Shown: positions 1 through 8,079 of the stretch, piece after piece
Layout of the letters: every line of letters begins with the position of its first letter
Position numbering within the stretch: the stretch's first letter is position 1
Assembly: GCF_003325355.1 (NCBI RefSeq)
Contig: NZ_CP030850.1
Coordinates: 4,519,501-4,583,500, forward strand
Length of the DNA: 64,000 bases
DNA from: Runella rosea
GTDB taxonomy: Bacteria; Bacteroidota; Bacteroidia; Cytophagales; Spirosomataceae
Direction: 5' to 3'
Notes under the pieces: model-generated
The model's input: only the letters and a program-made list of their open reading frames with translations
Told to the model about the DNA's origin: nothing
The model's database searches: none
Program-made: the position numbers and the translations under genes

Positions 1-696
1 CCTGATGGCTTCTGCCGAAGCTTTTGGATCTTCGACCATTCCCATGTGGCCTGTTTCTTTGAGCACCAAAGTGTGGGTGTTGGGAGAAAGTTTAGACAAT
101 TCAATGTTCTTTTCAAAGGAAATAAGTTTATCTTCTTCCCCAAAAACAAACAAAACTGGAAGGTTGGAATCTCGAAGTACCGCCGTACGGTCGGGGCGAT
201 TCATGATGGCCTTAAATCCCGCAATAACGGCTTCTGTTGGCAATTGAGCGTATTTTTCTACATGATTTTTGATGACTTCTGGATGGGCCTTAGCATAGGC
301 TTCGGCGTACATGTTGGGTCCCGACTGGCGGATAAAGGCGGCCGCTCCGTGGGTTTCCATAAATGTCAACGTCTTTTTTCGCTGTTCGGTTTTGGCTTCA
401 TCGTCGGCATAAGCGGTGGAATGAAACAAGCCAAATCCTTGAAGGAGTTGTGGGTATTTTTCGGCAAATGCCAAAGTGAGGTAGCCGCCCATTGAGTGCC
501 CAATAAGCACGCATTTTTTTATGCCTATTTCTTCCAACCAAGCGTGCAGCCCATCGGCATATTCTTCAATATTTTTAAATTTGGTCTCGGTCGACAAATC
601 AGGAGTCAGTACTTGATATTCCTGAAGCAGTGGCTTTATGTCTTCCCAAATGGAGGCGTCAACGCCGTGGCCGTGAATCAAAACGAGTGTTTTCAT
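1..696 (-). CDS. alpha/beta hydrolase, C-terminus cut by window edge
   Basis: Reading from the ATG at 696 leftwards gives an open frame of 232 codons that runs off the window at base 1. It begins MKTLVLIHGHG, the usual first strand and oxyanion-hole loop of the fold. GHSMGG at about residues 88-93 is the nucleophile elbow with the catalytic Ser. TGHMGMVEDP near the visible end holds the expected catalytic His, and VFGEEDKL just before it carries the likely acidic residue. There is no signal peptide, so it is probably cytoplasmic. Substrate cannot be told; the family includes esterases, lactonases and C-C hydrolases. Only the last few residues should be missing, since the family is usually 240-280 residues long. 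It lies downstream of clpX on the same strand but is separated from it by a terminator, so it probably has its own promoter. Confidence 0.88.
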   Translation of the reverse strand, partial: MKTLVLIHGHGVDASIWEDIKPLLQEYQVLTPDLSTETKFKNIEEYADGLHAWLEEIGIKKCVLIGHSMGGYLTLAFAEKYPQLLQGFGLFHSTAYADDEAKTEQRKKTLTFMETHGAAAFIRQSGPNMYAEAYAKAHPEVIKNHVEKYAQLPTEAVIAGFKAIMNRPDRTAVLRDSNLPVLFVFGEEDKLISFEKNIELSKLSPNTHTLVLKETGHMGMVEDPKASAEAIR

Positions 697-724
697 GCTG
701 TGTTGGAGTGGTTTTGTAACGATT

Positions 725-762
725 AAAAAACAATAGCCCAACAGATTTCTGCGGGCTATTGT
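725..762 (-). terminator. Rho-independent terminator of clpX
   Basis: Arms ACAATAGCCC (730-739) and GGGCTATTGT (753-762) form a perfect 10-bp stem. Read on the minus strand the stem is followed by TTTTTT (725-730). It sits 23 bases past the clpX stop codon. Confidence 0.8.
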
Positions 763-784
763 CAAAGATACTCAATAATTAGGT

Positions 785-2023
785 TTATGCCACTGATTTC
801 AGGACATATAATGAGGAGCGCTCAAATTTTTCGCGGGCATAATCCAGCGTGAGCGTAAACTCCGTCACGTCTTTCATGGATGGCAAATCAAACATGGCGT
901 CGGTCATGATGGCTTCGCAAATGGAGCGTAAGCCACGCGCGCCTAGTTTGTAAGACAACGCCTGCTCCACGATGTATTCGAGTACATCATCATCAAAGGT
1001 CAATTTAATGCCTTCCATGGTAAACAATTTCTGGTATTGTTTGGCCAGTGCATTTTTAGGCTCGGTCAAGATTTGGCGCAATGCATCTCCGTCCAGAGGA
1101 TTGAGGTAAGTCAATGCAGGCAAACGCCCGATGAGCTCAGGAATCAAACCAAATGATTTCAAATCCTGCGCGGCTACATAGCGCAATAGGTTGCCTTTGT
1201 CGAAAATTTCGCCCAAACGACGGTCGTTGGTAAAACCAATCGGACGCGAGTTGATGCGCTTGGCAATGTGTCGGTCAATGCCGTCAAACGCGCCGCCGCA
1301 AATGAAAAGAATGTTTTCGGTATTGATTGGAATGAGTTTCTGGTCCGGGTGCTTGCGTCCGCCCTGCGGGGGAACGTTTACGACCGAGCCTTCCAAAAGT
1401 TTTAGAAGTGCTTGTTGTACCCCTTCGCCACTCACGTCGCGGGTGATAGAGGGATTATCGCTTTTCCGGGCAATTTTATCAATTTCATCAATGAACACGA
1501 TGCCCCGTTCGGCGGCTTCGGCGTTGTAGTCGGCTGCCTGAAGCAAGCGTGTCAGAATGGTTTCTACGTCTTCTCCCACGTAGCCAGCTTCGGTCACCAC
1601 GGTTGCATCGGCAATGCAAAATGGCACTTGCAGCATCTTGGCAATGGTCCGCGCGAGGTAGGTTTTTCCCGTTCCAGTTTCGCCTACCATAATGATGTTG
1701 GTTTTCTCAATGTGCACCTCATCGTTCGACTTTGGCTGCATGAGGCGTTTATAGTGGTTGTAAACCGCCACCGAAAGCGTCTTTTTGGCTTCGTCTTGAC
1801 CAATGACGTATTGGTCGAGGTAGCGCTTCATTTCGAGCGGCTTGATGAGATTAAACTTGGGGGTGGATGGTTTTTCCTTTTTCTTTTTAGGATACAATTC
1901 TTCCTGAACTACGCCGTAGCCTTGCTCAATGCAAAAATTACAAATATGGGCATCAATACCCGAGAGCAGTAGCTGGACCTCATTTTTCCGTCTGCCACAA
2001 AAAGAACAATTTATTGCTGCCAT
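785..2023 (-). CDS. clpX: ATP-dependent Clp protease ATP-binding subunit ClpX
   Basis: AAA+ unfoldase that recognises, unfolds and feeds substrates to the ClpP peptidase in the cytoplasm. Protein of 412 residues from the ATG at 2023 ([12 protein letters not shown]); an in-frame TTG 12 bases upstream is less likely. In order: N-terminal zinc-binding domain with CSFC and CNFC (four Cys) in the first 35 residues; Walker A GETGTGKT; pore loop GYVGEDVE; Walker B FIDEIDK; the [15 protein letters not shown] segment; RPIGF, which matches the IGF loop that docks on ClpP; and the C-terminal small domain with [11 protein letters not shown]. Length is normal for the family. clpP is not next to it, whereas in many bacteria clpP lies immediately upstream. 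A Bacteroidetes-type promoter lies just upstream and a strong hairpin just downstream, so it looks monocistronic. Confidence 0.97.
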   Translation of the reverse strand: MAAINCSFCGRRKNEVQLLLSGIDAHICNFCIEQGYGVVQEELYPKKKKEKPSTPKFNLIKPLEMKRYLDQYVIGQDEAKKTLSVAVYNHYKRLMQPKSNDEVHIEKTNIIMVGETGTGKTYLARTIAKMLQVPFCIADATVVTEAGYVGEDVETILTRLLQAADYNAEAAERGIVFIDEIDKIARKSDNPSITRDVSGEGVQQALLKLLEGSVVNVPPQGGRKHPDQKLIPINTENILFICGGAFDGIDRHIAKRINSRPIGFTNDRRLGEIFDKGNLLRYVAAQDLKSFGLIPELIGRLPALTYLNPLDGDALRQILTEPKNALAKQYQKLFTMEGIKLTFDDDVLEYIVEQALSYKLGARGLRSICEAIMTDAMFDLPSMKDVTEFTLTLDYAREKFERSSLYVLKSVA

Positions 2024-2326
2024 GAAAGGAGTCAAAATGACCTAATGTTTAAAATTTACGTTGCAAAGTTAAGTTTTAACAATAACAAACCCCAATTAGT
2101 TTATCTAACGGACTACGCAGGTTGGGCGGAGTTTGTTGCACAGACGTTTTTCTTCTCTTTTGACAATGAAGGTCTTCGAAGTGTTATGAGCTTTTTTGTC
2201 AGAATAGAATACAATTTACGAAAAATGGGCAAGGCATAAAAAAGAAAAGTTTTACCTTCCCGTCCTTTGTCTGTTACTTTAAAATCCAATTCCAAAGCGT
2301 TGATAGCATTCCTAGCCTAAACCTCT
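2024..2326. other. divergent intergenic region clpX / lipoprotein gene
   Basis: About 300 bases between two divergent genes. The left part holds the clpX promoter (separate entry). Short open frames on both strands between 2045 and 2295 have no recognisable protein character and are not called. No convincing promoter for the plus-strand lipoprotein gene was found. Confidence 0.5.
2064..2096 (-). promoter_or_regulatory. Bacteroidetes-type promoter of clpX
   Basis: On the minus strand TAACTTTG (2064-2071) fits the -7 consensus TAnnTTTG exactly. ATTG (2093-2096) lies 21 bases upstream as the -33 element. Transcription would start near 2057, about 35 bases before the clpX ATG. Confidence 0.55.
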
Positions 2327-3022
2327 ATGAACAATAACTACCTTTTTATCCTTGCCCTGCTCGCCCTGCTCGCCTGCCAAGGCACCACCGACCAAACTGG
2401 TAACGCGCCTGACAGCGCCGCGACGGTCGCTGAGGTGGGTCAACCAGAGAGCTCACCGAATAATTTTTACTGTATTCCTGGCGTTCAGGCGGGCAATGTA
2501 AAGGCCAACAGCAGCGAAGCGAGCCTCATTGCGCTGCTGGGAGCGGAAAATGTGGTTCGGGATTCGGTCTACATCGGAGAGGGTTATTACGAAAAAGGAA
2601 CGACGCTGTTTAAAGGTACGCCCGACGAAGCCCAAATTTTGTGGAAAGATACCGTCAACTACGCCAATCCTAGGAATGTGATGATTCGTTCGGCTGAAGC
2701 AAAACCCAATCAGTGGTTGGTAGACAGTGGAATCGTGATGGGAATGACACTGAAAGAAGTGGAAAAGATAAACGGAAAGCCCTTCAAAGTTGCAGGCTTT
2801 GGGTGGGACTACGGCGGCTTTGTGACCGACTGGCAGCGCGGAAAACTCGCTGGTAAAAATGAAGTGGAGAATCTCGTGATTCGATTTTACTATAACATCG
2901 AAGATGATAAACTCGGCACTATTGCCGAAAAAGTACAGGGCGAAGGACCGTTTTTATCCTCCCATCCAGCCATGCAGCAACTAAACCCGAAAGTAGTGGA
3001 GATTACGATTGGGTTTGAGTGA
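2327..3022 (+). CDS. hypothetical lipoprotein
   Basis: 231 residues. The N-terminus MNNNYLFILALLALLACQG is a lipoprotein signal with lipobox LLAC, so the mature protein should start at the Cys near residue 17 and be membrane anchored. After a low-complexity linker rich in Thr, Asp and Ala, the remainder looks like a folded periplasmic or surface domain. It contains VMGMTLKEVEKINGKPF, a segment like the Gly-Met-Thr-hydrophobic turn of small bacterial envelope lipoproteins such as BamE/SmpA types, but the overall match is too weak to name a family. ATG start at 2327. It stands alone, with divergent clpX on one side and convergent 3104-3874 on the other. Function unknown. Confidence 0.8.
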   Translation: MNNNYLFILALLALLACQGTTDQTGNAPDSAATVAEVGQPESSPNNFYCIPGVQAGNVKANSSEASLIALLGAENVVRDSVYIGEGYYEKGTTLFKGTPDEAQILWKDTVNYANPRNVMIRSAEAKPNQWLVDSGIVMGMTLKEVEKINGKPFKVAGFGWDYGGFVTDWQRGKLAGKNEVENLVIRFYYNIEDDKLGTIAEKVQGEGPFLSSHPAMQQLNPKVVEITIGFE

Positions 3023-3103
3023 GAAACGAAGCTTGTTTATCTTTTTAACATTCGCCGAAAATCGTAGAAAAGCCGTAAATATTCGGTGTGTTTATTTCTG
3101 GAG

Positions 3104-3874
3104 TTAATAAGTCTTGATGTAAATCTCATTAGAATGAAAACAAAGGTGATTCCCAATTTCGAAATTGTTTGTTAGTACTAATGGAGATAAGAGAATATCA
3201 AATTGAAAAGGGTTAAATGTAACTTTGTAATCCCCCTTCTCTCTCAACATAAATTCCAAATTCCAAAAAACAGTTTGCCGGTCACCAGAACGTAAAAAGT
3301 AAAATGCTAATGTTGAATCATAACGTGATACATTTTTCGTAAAATGTTTTAACTCCTGTAAAGTAAGACCATCGTTTAATTTTCGAGAATACGTGTCTTG
3401 CTCAAAGGTGTCCCAATATCTATAAAAATCTTTCCCAAGACTGGGTTCAAAATTATAATCTATCCCCATGAAATTGGCTATTGTCCGATGATTTTTCATA
3501 AGGTATTCCTGAGTTTTTTCCTGTTGTTCTTTTTGTAAAATATAAGGTTGAGTTATTAATTCATATACTCCAGCTCTGTTTCTACGATAAAATTTTAATT
3601 CTTTCTGGTAAAAAAAACCTGAGACAGGAAGTGCTATATTTTTGGTAGTATGATTTGTCACTTCAACGATTAATCCTATTTCTGATTTAAGTGTTTTAGA
3701 AGTGTCCATTGCATTTTTATGAACCATCTGCAAGGTTACTTCTACCACACCTGCTTTTTGGCTAAAAGCAGGTGTGGGTAAAAAAAATAATTTAACAAAT
3801 AGCAATTTAAAAACAAAGAATTGGGCTATAGGTTGAATTGAACGTGTAGGTGTTTTTTTGGGAAGGAAGAGCAT
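3104..3874 (-). CDS. hypothetical secreted protein
   Basis: 256 residues from an ATG at 3874. The start codon is followed by about 20 polar residues and then a hydrophobic stretch FVFKLLFVKLFFLPTPAFSQ, which reads as a signal peptide with cleavage after AFS or FSQ. The mature part begins with a strand-rich segment (VEVTLQMV, IGLIVEVTNHTTKNIALPVSG) resembling an Ig-like or DUF-type beta domain, then a more helical middle. I do not recognise the family. The unusually long n-region suggests that the true start may lie further inside. The N-terminus overlaps the small frame at 3807-4019 by 68 bases in another frame, so one of the two starts is probably wrong or the pair is a damaged gene. AT content is higher than in neighbouring genes. 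Confidence 0.62.
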   Translation of the reverse strand: MLFLPKKTPTRSIQPIAQFFVFKLLFVKLFFLPTPAFSQKAGVVEVTLQMVHKNAMDTSKTLKSEIGLIVEVTNHTTKNIALPVSGFFYQKELKFYRRNRAGVYELITQPYILQKEQQEKTQEYLMKNHRTIANFMGIDYNFEPSLGKDFYRYWDTFEQDTYSRKLNDGLTLQELKHFTKNVSRYDSTLAFYFLRSGDRQTVFWNLEFMLREKGDYKVTFNPFQFDILLSPLVLTNNFEIGNHLCFHSNEIYIKTY

Positions 3875-4019
3875 TGTTTATTTGTTTTAATATAGGGTCG
3901 CTTTTCACTATATCAATATACCTTTGAAAAAAATCAATGCTAAACTGATAAGCGGCATACTCTGAAAATTGTACAAATTGTGCCCTATCATTGACGAACA
4001 AATTGTAATTATCTTTCAT
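3807..4019 (-). CDS. small hypothetical protein or truncated gene remnant
   Basis: 70 residues, MKDNYNLFVNDRAQFVQFSEY then a helical, aromatic-rich segment ending DPILKQINNALPSQ. Composition looks protein-like up to about residue 55 and then becomes low quality (NTYTFNSTYSPILCF), as if the frame reads past a natural end into the following gene. There is no signal peptide or known motif. It overlaps the next gene by 68 bases. It may be a short real gene, or the 3' remnant of a longer gene whose front has been lost. Confidence 0.38.
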   Translation of the reverse strand: MKDNYNLFVNDRAQFVQFSEYAAYQFSIDFFQRYIDIVKSDPILKQINNALPSQKNTYTFNSTYSPILCF

Positions 4020-4116
4020 GTATCCAGATCCACACGGTTAGAGCTACCAACCTCCATGTTACAACAAATTTCATACAAGAAAATTGTAGAAATCAGTTCA
4101 GACTCTCGACACTCAC

Positions 4117-4197
4117 CTATAAAAGGTTAGCAATTTCTTTATATACAGGAGTATAATGGCTTTCGTAAAAAGTAATAAAAGGGTTAGCTAATTGCCC
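4117..4197 (-). pseudogene. possible eroded 3' end of a gene
   Basis: In the gap between the sod terminator and 4019, one minus-strand frame reads about 26 codons of convincing protein, GQLANPFITFYESHY then TPVYKEIANLL and a TAG stop, with no start codon. Upstream in frame there is a stop inside the sod terminator. It may be the tail of a decayed gene, perhaps related to the fragment at 3807-4019. A chance open stretch is not excluded. Confidence 0.22.
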
Positions 4198-4207
4198 GAA
4201 AACAAAT

Positions 4208-4235
4208 AACCCGAAAGCCGTTTAGCTTTCGGGTT
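4208..4235 (-). terminator. terminator of the superoxide dismutase gene
   Basis: AACCCGAAAGC (4208-4218) and GCTTTCGGGTT (4225-4235) pair perfectly over 11 bp around a 6-base loop, followed on the minus strand by a T-rich stretch (ATTTGTTTTC). It lies 24 bases past the stop codon of the sod gene. Confidence 0.8.
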
Positions 4236-4259
4236 AAAAAGAATTGAATTTCCTATTTT

Positions 4260-4862
4260 TTAGGCGCCTTTAAAAGTAGCTTCTGCTTTGTTCCAGTCTA
4301 CGATGTTCCAGAATGCATCCACGTAGTCAGGGCGCTTGTTTTGGTATTTGAGGTAATAGGCATGTTCCCACACATCCAGACCGATGATTGGCGTACCTTT
4401 TACATCGGCGATGTCCATCAGTGGATTGTCTTGATTGGGAGTAGACGTAATGGCTACGCCGTCGGCGGTTTTGATTAGCCACGCCCAGCCCGAACCGAAA
4501 CGACCCAAAGCGGCCTTTTTGAATTCGTCTTTAAATGCATCAAATGAGCCAAACTTAGCATCAATCGCTGCCGCCAACTCACCTACTGGCGCACCTCCAC
4601 CGTTGGGTGAAAGGATGTTCCAGAAAAACGTATGATTCCAATGACCGCCGCCGTTGTTGCGAACCGCCGGTGAAATGGCACCTGCGTTGGCTACCAATTC
4701 TTCGATGCTTTTGCCTTCGTTGGGAGTGCCTGCAATGGCGTTGTTGAGGTTGGTCACGTAGGTATTATGGTGACGACCGTGGTGGATTTCCATGGTAGTT
4801 TGGTCAAAATGGGGCTCCAACGCATCAGAGGCGTAGGGCAGAGGGGCTAATGTAAAGGACAT
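4260..4862 (-). CDS. Fe/Mn superoxide dismutase
   Basis: Converts superoxide to oxygen and peroxide. 200 residues, the normal length for the iron/manganese family. All four metal ligands can be placed: His in MEIHHGRHH near residue 27, His in [10 protein letters not shown] near residue 77, Asp and His in [14 protein letters not shown] near residues 162-166. The N-terminal half is the helical hairpin ([13 protein letters not shown]) and the C-terminal half the alpha/beta domain (FGSGWAWLI). There is no signal peptide, so it acts in the cytoplasm. I cannot decide iron versus manganese from the sequence. The gene has its own terminator. It follows tadA on the same strand after 58 bases, a gap that contains a near sigma-54-like sequence (see rejected items). 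Confidence 0.95.
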   Translation of the reverse strand: MSFTLAPLPYASDALEPHFDQTTMEIHHGRHHNTYVTNLNNAIAGTPNEGKSIEELVANAGAISPAVRNNGGGHWNHTFFWNILSPNGGGAPVGELAAAIDAKFGSFDAFKDEFKKAALGRFGSGWAWLIKTADGVAITSTPNQDNPLMDIADVKGTPIIGLDVWEHAYYLKYQNKRPDYVDAFWNIVDWNKAEATFKGA

Positions 4863-4920
4863 GACAGTTATAATTTAAGTTTTAACGTGTTACTCGACTG
4901 CAAAACACCGTGCCAGCGTT

Positions 4921-5385
4921 TTATGTTCGCAGCCTGAGAAAAAATTTCTTCAGGAGTTGGGTAATTTCTTGCTCCAATATGCCCCTTTTAACGGTGGTTT
5001 TGGGATGAAGGATGTTTTGGGTTAACAAAGAATAGCCGCGTTTGTCGTCGGAAGCCCCGTAGACAATGCGCCCAATTTGGGACCAATACAGCGCCCCACC
5101 GCACATTACACACGGCTCCAAGGTGACATATAACGTGCAATCTTTGAGGTATTTGCTGCCCAGATAGTCGGCGGCGGCGGTGATGGCTAGGATTTCGGCG
5201 TGGGCGGTTACGTCGGTCAACTGCTCGGTTTGGTTGCGGGTTTTGGCGATGATGCGATGCTGACACACAATGACCGCTCCTACGGGGATTTCTCCCGCTT
5301 CGGCGGCCGCTTCTGCTTCATAAAGAGCGAGTTGCATGTAGTATTCGTCCGAAAAAAGAGGGTGCATATTTCCGACTTTAGGCAT
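4921..5385 (-). CDS. tadA: tRNA-specific adenosine deaminase TadA
   Basis: Deaminates A34 of tRNA-Arg(ACG) to inosine, needed for wobble decoding. 154 residues from the ATG at 5385; another ATG at 5367 (MHPLFSDEYYMQLAL) is equally possible. A longer reading to 5433 would start inside the acyl carrier protein terminator, so it is rejected. Zinc-site motifs of the cytidine/deoxycytidylate deaminase fold are present: HAEILAI (His ligand and catalytic Glu) near residue 65, and PCVMCGGAL (two Cys ligands) near residue 95. GEIPVGAVIV near the start and the length fit TadA rather than guanine or cytosine deaminases. ARN-type tRNA contacts cannot be verified by eye. Confidence 0.92.
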   Translation of the reverse strand: MPKVGNMHPLFSDEYYMQLALYEAEAAAEAGEIPVGAVIVCQHRIIAKTRNQTEQLTDVTAHAEILAITAAADYLGSKYLKDCTLYVTLEPCVMCGGALYWSQIGRIVYGASDDKRGYSLLTQNILHPKTTVKRGILEQEITQLLKKFFLRLRT

Positions 5386-5421
5386 CGTCTGTTTAAATAA
5401 ACCAAGGTATAAAAATAACAA

Positions 5422-5453
5422 AAGAGGATACAACTACGTAGTTATATCCTCTT
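5422..5453 (-). terminator. terminator of the acyl carrier protein gene
   Basis: A 16-bp arm AAGAGGATACAACTAC pairs with GTAGTTATATCCTCTT with one G-T pair. On the minus strand it is followed by TTGTTATTTTT. It separates the ACP gene from tadA and argues against any tadA start upstream of about 5420. Confidence 0.75.
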
Positions 5454-5476
5454 GTTGGGTTCTGTGGTGAGTGGCT

Positions 5477-5719
5477 TTAGGCCGCTTCATACATCACGCT
5501 CTGCTCTTCTTCGAGATAAACCATCAACTTGTTTAAGGTGGATAATTTGTGATAATCTTCGTCGGGGATTCGCAGGCCAAATTCCTTTTCAAGTTTCATC
5601 ATCAAATCTACCGTGTCCAAGCTATCAAAGCCCAAATCTTTTACAAAATGAACATTGTCGGTGACCGATCGGCGTTCTACACCAAAGTCTTCTAAAATAG
5701 TTAAAATACGTTCTTTCAT
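5477..5719 (-). CDS. acyl carrier protein
   Basis: 80 residues. The helix II motif DLGFDSLDTVDLMMKLEKEF carries the Ser (in DSL) that takes the 4'-phosphopantetheine arm, so the protein carries acyl groups as thioesters. The C-terminal part KLSTLNKLMVYLEEE is the expected fourth helix. It differs from the canonical fatty-acid AcpP (which reads GADSLDTVEL and is usually beside fabF and rnc): here the phosphopantetheine loop is GFDSLD and the neighbours are glgB and tadA. It is therefore more likely a second, specialised ACP. ATG start at 5719. No synthase, ligase or transferase partner is visible nearby. Confidence 0.9.
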   Translation of the reverse strand: MKERILTILEDFGVERRSVTDNVHFVKDLGFDSLDTVDLMMKLEKEFGLRIPDEDYHKLSTLNKLMVYLEEEQSVMYEAA

Positions 5720-5906
5720 GGCATTGTATGTTAATGTTGATGTATTAATCTACATTTATCTTAACGCCAAAAAAGAGGCAAAAATTTCACGAAATAAGAT
5801 GAAACCAATAACTATTTCAGAGGGTTTGTTTCAATGTTCTTTAAATCAATAAGATATAAAAAAAGATTTTTGTAAAAAAAACAGAACTAAACTGTTGAAA
5901 TAGCGA

Positions 5907-7940
5907 TTATTTTGCACTTTTCTTCAAAATAATGCCAGCCAATGGCGGCAAAGTCAAGACCACTGATTGAGGCTGATTATGCCATTTTTCGGGTTGGGTT
6001 TCTATCACTTGAGTATTGCTTACGCCGCTTCCGTAAAATGAAGGGTTGTCGCTGTTAAACACTTCTTCCCATATTCCGACAGACGGAACGCCGATTCTAT
6101 AGCCCTGTTGCGGAACGGGGGTCATGTTGAGAACCACCACAATGGTATCGCTCGGATTGAGCCCTTTGCGGGAGTAAGCCACAATGCAATTGTCGCGGTC
6201 TTGGGAGTCAATCCACTCAAAACCTTCGGGCGAAAAGTTATAATCATGCAAGGCGGGCTGATTGCGGAGAGCCGAGTTGAGGGCTTTAACGCATTCCTGA
6301 ATGCCTTTGTGAGGTGCTTGGTTGAGCAGGTGCCAATCCAACGATTGCTGAAAATTCCACTCACGGGCTTGGGCAAACTCCCCACCCATGAAGAGCAGTT
6401 TGGTGCCAGGGTGGGTGTACATATAGGTAAACAACAACCGTAAGTTTGCAAAACGTTGCCATTCATCGCCTGGCATTTTGCCAATCAGCGAACCTTTTCC
6501 ATACACCACTTCATCGTGAGAGAGCGGCAACATAAAATTCTCAGAAAAAGCGTACACCAAACTGAATGTGATTTGGTCTTGGTGCCAACGACGGAACATG
6601 GGGTCTTTTTCGAAATACTTGAGGGTATCGTTCATCCAGCCCATCATCCATTTCATGCCAAATCCCAGTCCGCCTAGATAAGTAGGTCGCGACACGCCTG
6701 GAAAAGCAGTGGATTCTTCCGCAATCGTTTGGGCATCGGGAAAATCTTTGAAAACTGCCTCATTCATTTCTTTCATCAACGAAATTGCCTCTAAGTTTTC
6801 ACGTCCGCCAAACTCATTGGGGATCCATTCACCGTGTTTGCGCGAATAATCCAAATAGAGCATCGACGCAACGGCGTCTACGCGCAGACCGTCGGTGTGG
6901 TAGCGGTCCATCCAAAAAACGGCGTTGGAAACAAGGAACGAACGAACCTCGTTACGACCATAATTGAAAATATAGCTTTTCCAGTCGGGGTGGTAGCCTT
7001 TGCGGGGGTCGGCGTGCTCGTATAAATGCGTGCCGTCGAAGTTGTATAACCCGTGGGCGTCGCCGGGAAAGTGCGATGGAACCCAGTCCATGTACACGCC
7101 GATGTCTTCCAAGTGAAGACGCTCAATGAGGTACATTAAGTCTTGCGGATTTCCCATCCGGGAGGCGCACGAGAAATACCCTGTGATTTGATAACCCCAA
7201 GAAGGTGGATAGGGTGCTTCCATGATGGGCATCAACTCTACGTGGGTAAAGCCCATTTCTTTAACGTACGGAACCAAGCTATCGGCAATTTCGCGGTAAT
7301 TCAAAAAACGCTCTGGGTTGTCGGGGTCACGCATCCACGAAGCCAAATGCACTTCATACACGGAGATGGGAGAGGTCAATGAATTGTGTTTGCGACGGTT
7401 GCGCATCCATCCTTCATCCTGCCACTCGTACCATGTGTCCCACACCACAGAGGCGGTTTGGGGGGCTACTTCGCACCAAAGGGCAAAAGGATCGGATTTT
7501 TCTAATTCCAAGCCATTATTCATTGACTTGATGAAGTATTTATAGACTTCACCGCGCCCGATGTTTGGCACAAAGCCTTCCCAAATGCCCGAGCCATCCC
7601 AGCGAGAGCTGAGTGGATGACTGCCGCGCTCCCAGCCATTGAAGTTTCCAATGACCGAAACGTAGTGAGCGTTGGGTGCCCAAACGGCAAAATAAGTGCC
7701 GATGACTCCTTTGTACTCGGCTACGTGAGAGCCTAGTTTTTCGTATAATTTAAAGTGCTTGCCAGATTTAAACAAATAAATGTCAAATTCCGAAAAGCGC
7801 GAATAATTTTCAACAGCTTGCAACTGGATAGGGGCTTCGGCGATGGTGAGGTCTTCCACCGGTTCGGTTTTTTTACGGGTTTTCTTCGGAACGGGCGTTT
7901 CGGCTACAACTTCAGTTTTAGTTTTTGCTGATTTTGCCAT
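5907..7940 (-). CDS. glgB: 1,4-alpha-glucan branching enzyme GlgB
   Basis: Introduces alpha-1,6 branches into glycogen. 677 residues. After a Lys/Thr/Pro-rich tail of about 40 residues comes a CBM48-type beta-sandwich (FAVWAPNAHYVSVIGNFNGW, near residues 85-105), then the GH13 barrel. Conserved regions are visible: YMDWVPSHFP (region I), GLRVDAVASML with the Asp nucleophile, TIAEESTAFPG with the Glu acid/base, and LPLSHDEVVYGKGSL with the transition-state Asp. The final beta domain is present (NCIVAYSRKG, then IVVVLNMTPVP). There are no other glycogen genes (glgA, glgC, glgP) in the window. The basic N-terminal tail is not part of the catalytic family core and is an oddity. ATG at 7940. Confidence 0.96.
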   Translation of the reverse strand: MAKSAKTKTEVVAETPVPKKTRKKTEPVEDLTIAEAPIQLQAVENYSRFSEFDIYLFKSGKHFKLYEKLGSHVAEYKGVIGTYFAVWAPNAHYVSVIGNFNGWERGSHPLSSRWDGSGIWEGFVPNIGRGEVYKYFIKSMNNGLELEKSDPFALWCEVAPQTASVVWDTWYEWQDEGWMRNRRKHNSLTSPISVYEVHLASWMRDPDNPERFLNYREIADSLVPYVKEMGFTHVELMPIMEAPYPPSWGYQITGYFSCASRMGNPQDLMYLIERLHLEDIGVYMDWVPSHFPGDAHGLYNFDGTHLYEHADPRKGYHPDWKSYIFNYGRNEVRSFLVSNAVFWMDRYHTDGLRVDAVASMLYLDYSRKHGEWIPNEFGGRENLEAISLMKEMNEAVFKDFPDAQTIAEESTAFPGVSRPTYLGGLGFGMKWMMGWMNDTLKYFEKDPMFRRWHQDQITFSLVYAFSENFMLPLSHDEVVYGKGSLIGKMPGDEWQRFANLRLLFTYMYTHPGTKLLFMGGEFAQAREWNFQQSLDWHLLNQAPHKGIQECVKALNSALRNQPALHDYNFSPEGFEWIDSQDRDNCIVAYSRKGLNPSDTIVVVLNMTPVPQQGYRIGVPSVGIWEEVFNSDNPSFYGSGVSNTQVIETQPEKWHNQPQSVVLTLPPLAGIILKKSAK

Positions 7941-8079
7941 AATATTGAGTTTAGGGATGGTTCACTATAGGTTGTATGGTGCAAAATAGATTTTTTCGAG
8001 CCAAAATTGCACTATAAGTACTAAAAAATCTTTTTCTTTTTCTTTAAGCCTCTTTTTCAAAACCTAGAACCACTTGAAT

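Noticed and set aside
1191-1972. Plus-strand open frames opposite clpX
   Set aside because: They are shadows of the conserved clpX reading frame, with no start signal and atypical composition.
2045-2295. Two 60-64-codon frames upstream of clpX
   Set aside because: They overlap the clpX promoter or each other on opposite strands and show no protein-like features.
4898-4916. Sigma-54-like sequence on the minus strand upstream of sod (TGGCACG and TTGCAG)
   Set aside because: The GG and GC elements are 11 bases apart instead of 10. Sigma-54 promoters rarely tolerate this change, and no enhancer-like repeat is seen nearby.
5386-5433. Longer tadA start at 5433
   Set aside because: It would begin inside the terminator hairpin of the acyl carrier protein gene and adds a hydrophobic stretch not found in TadA.
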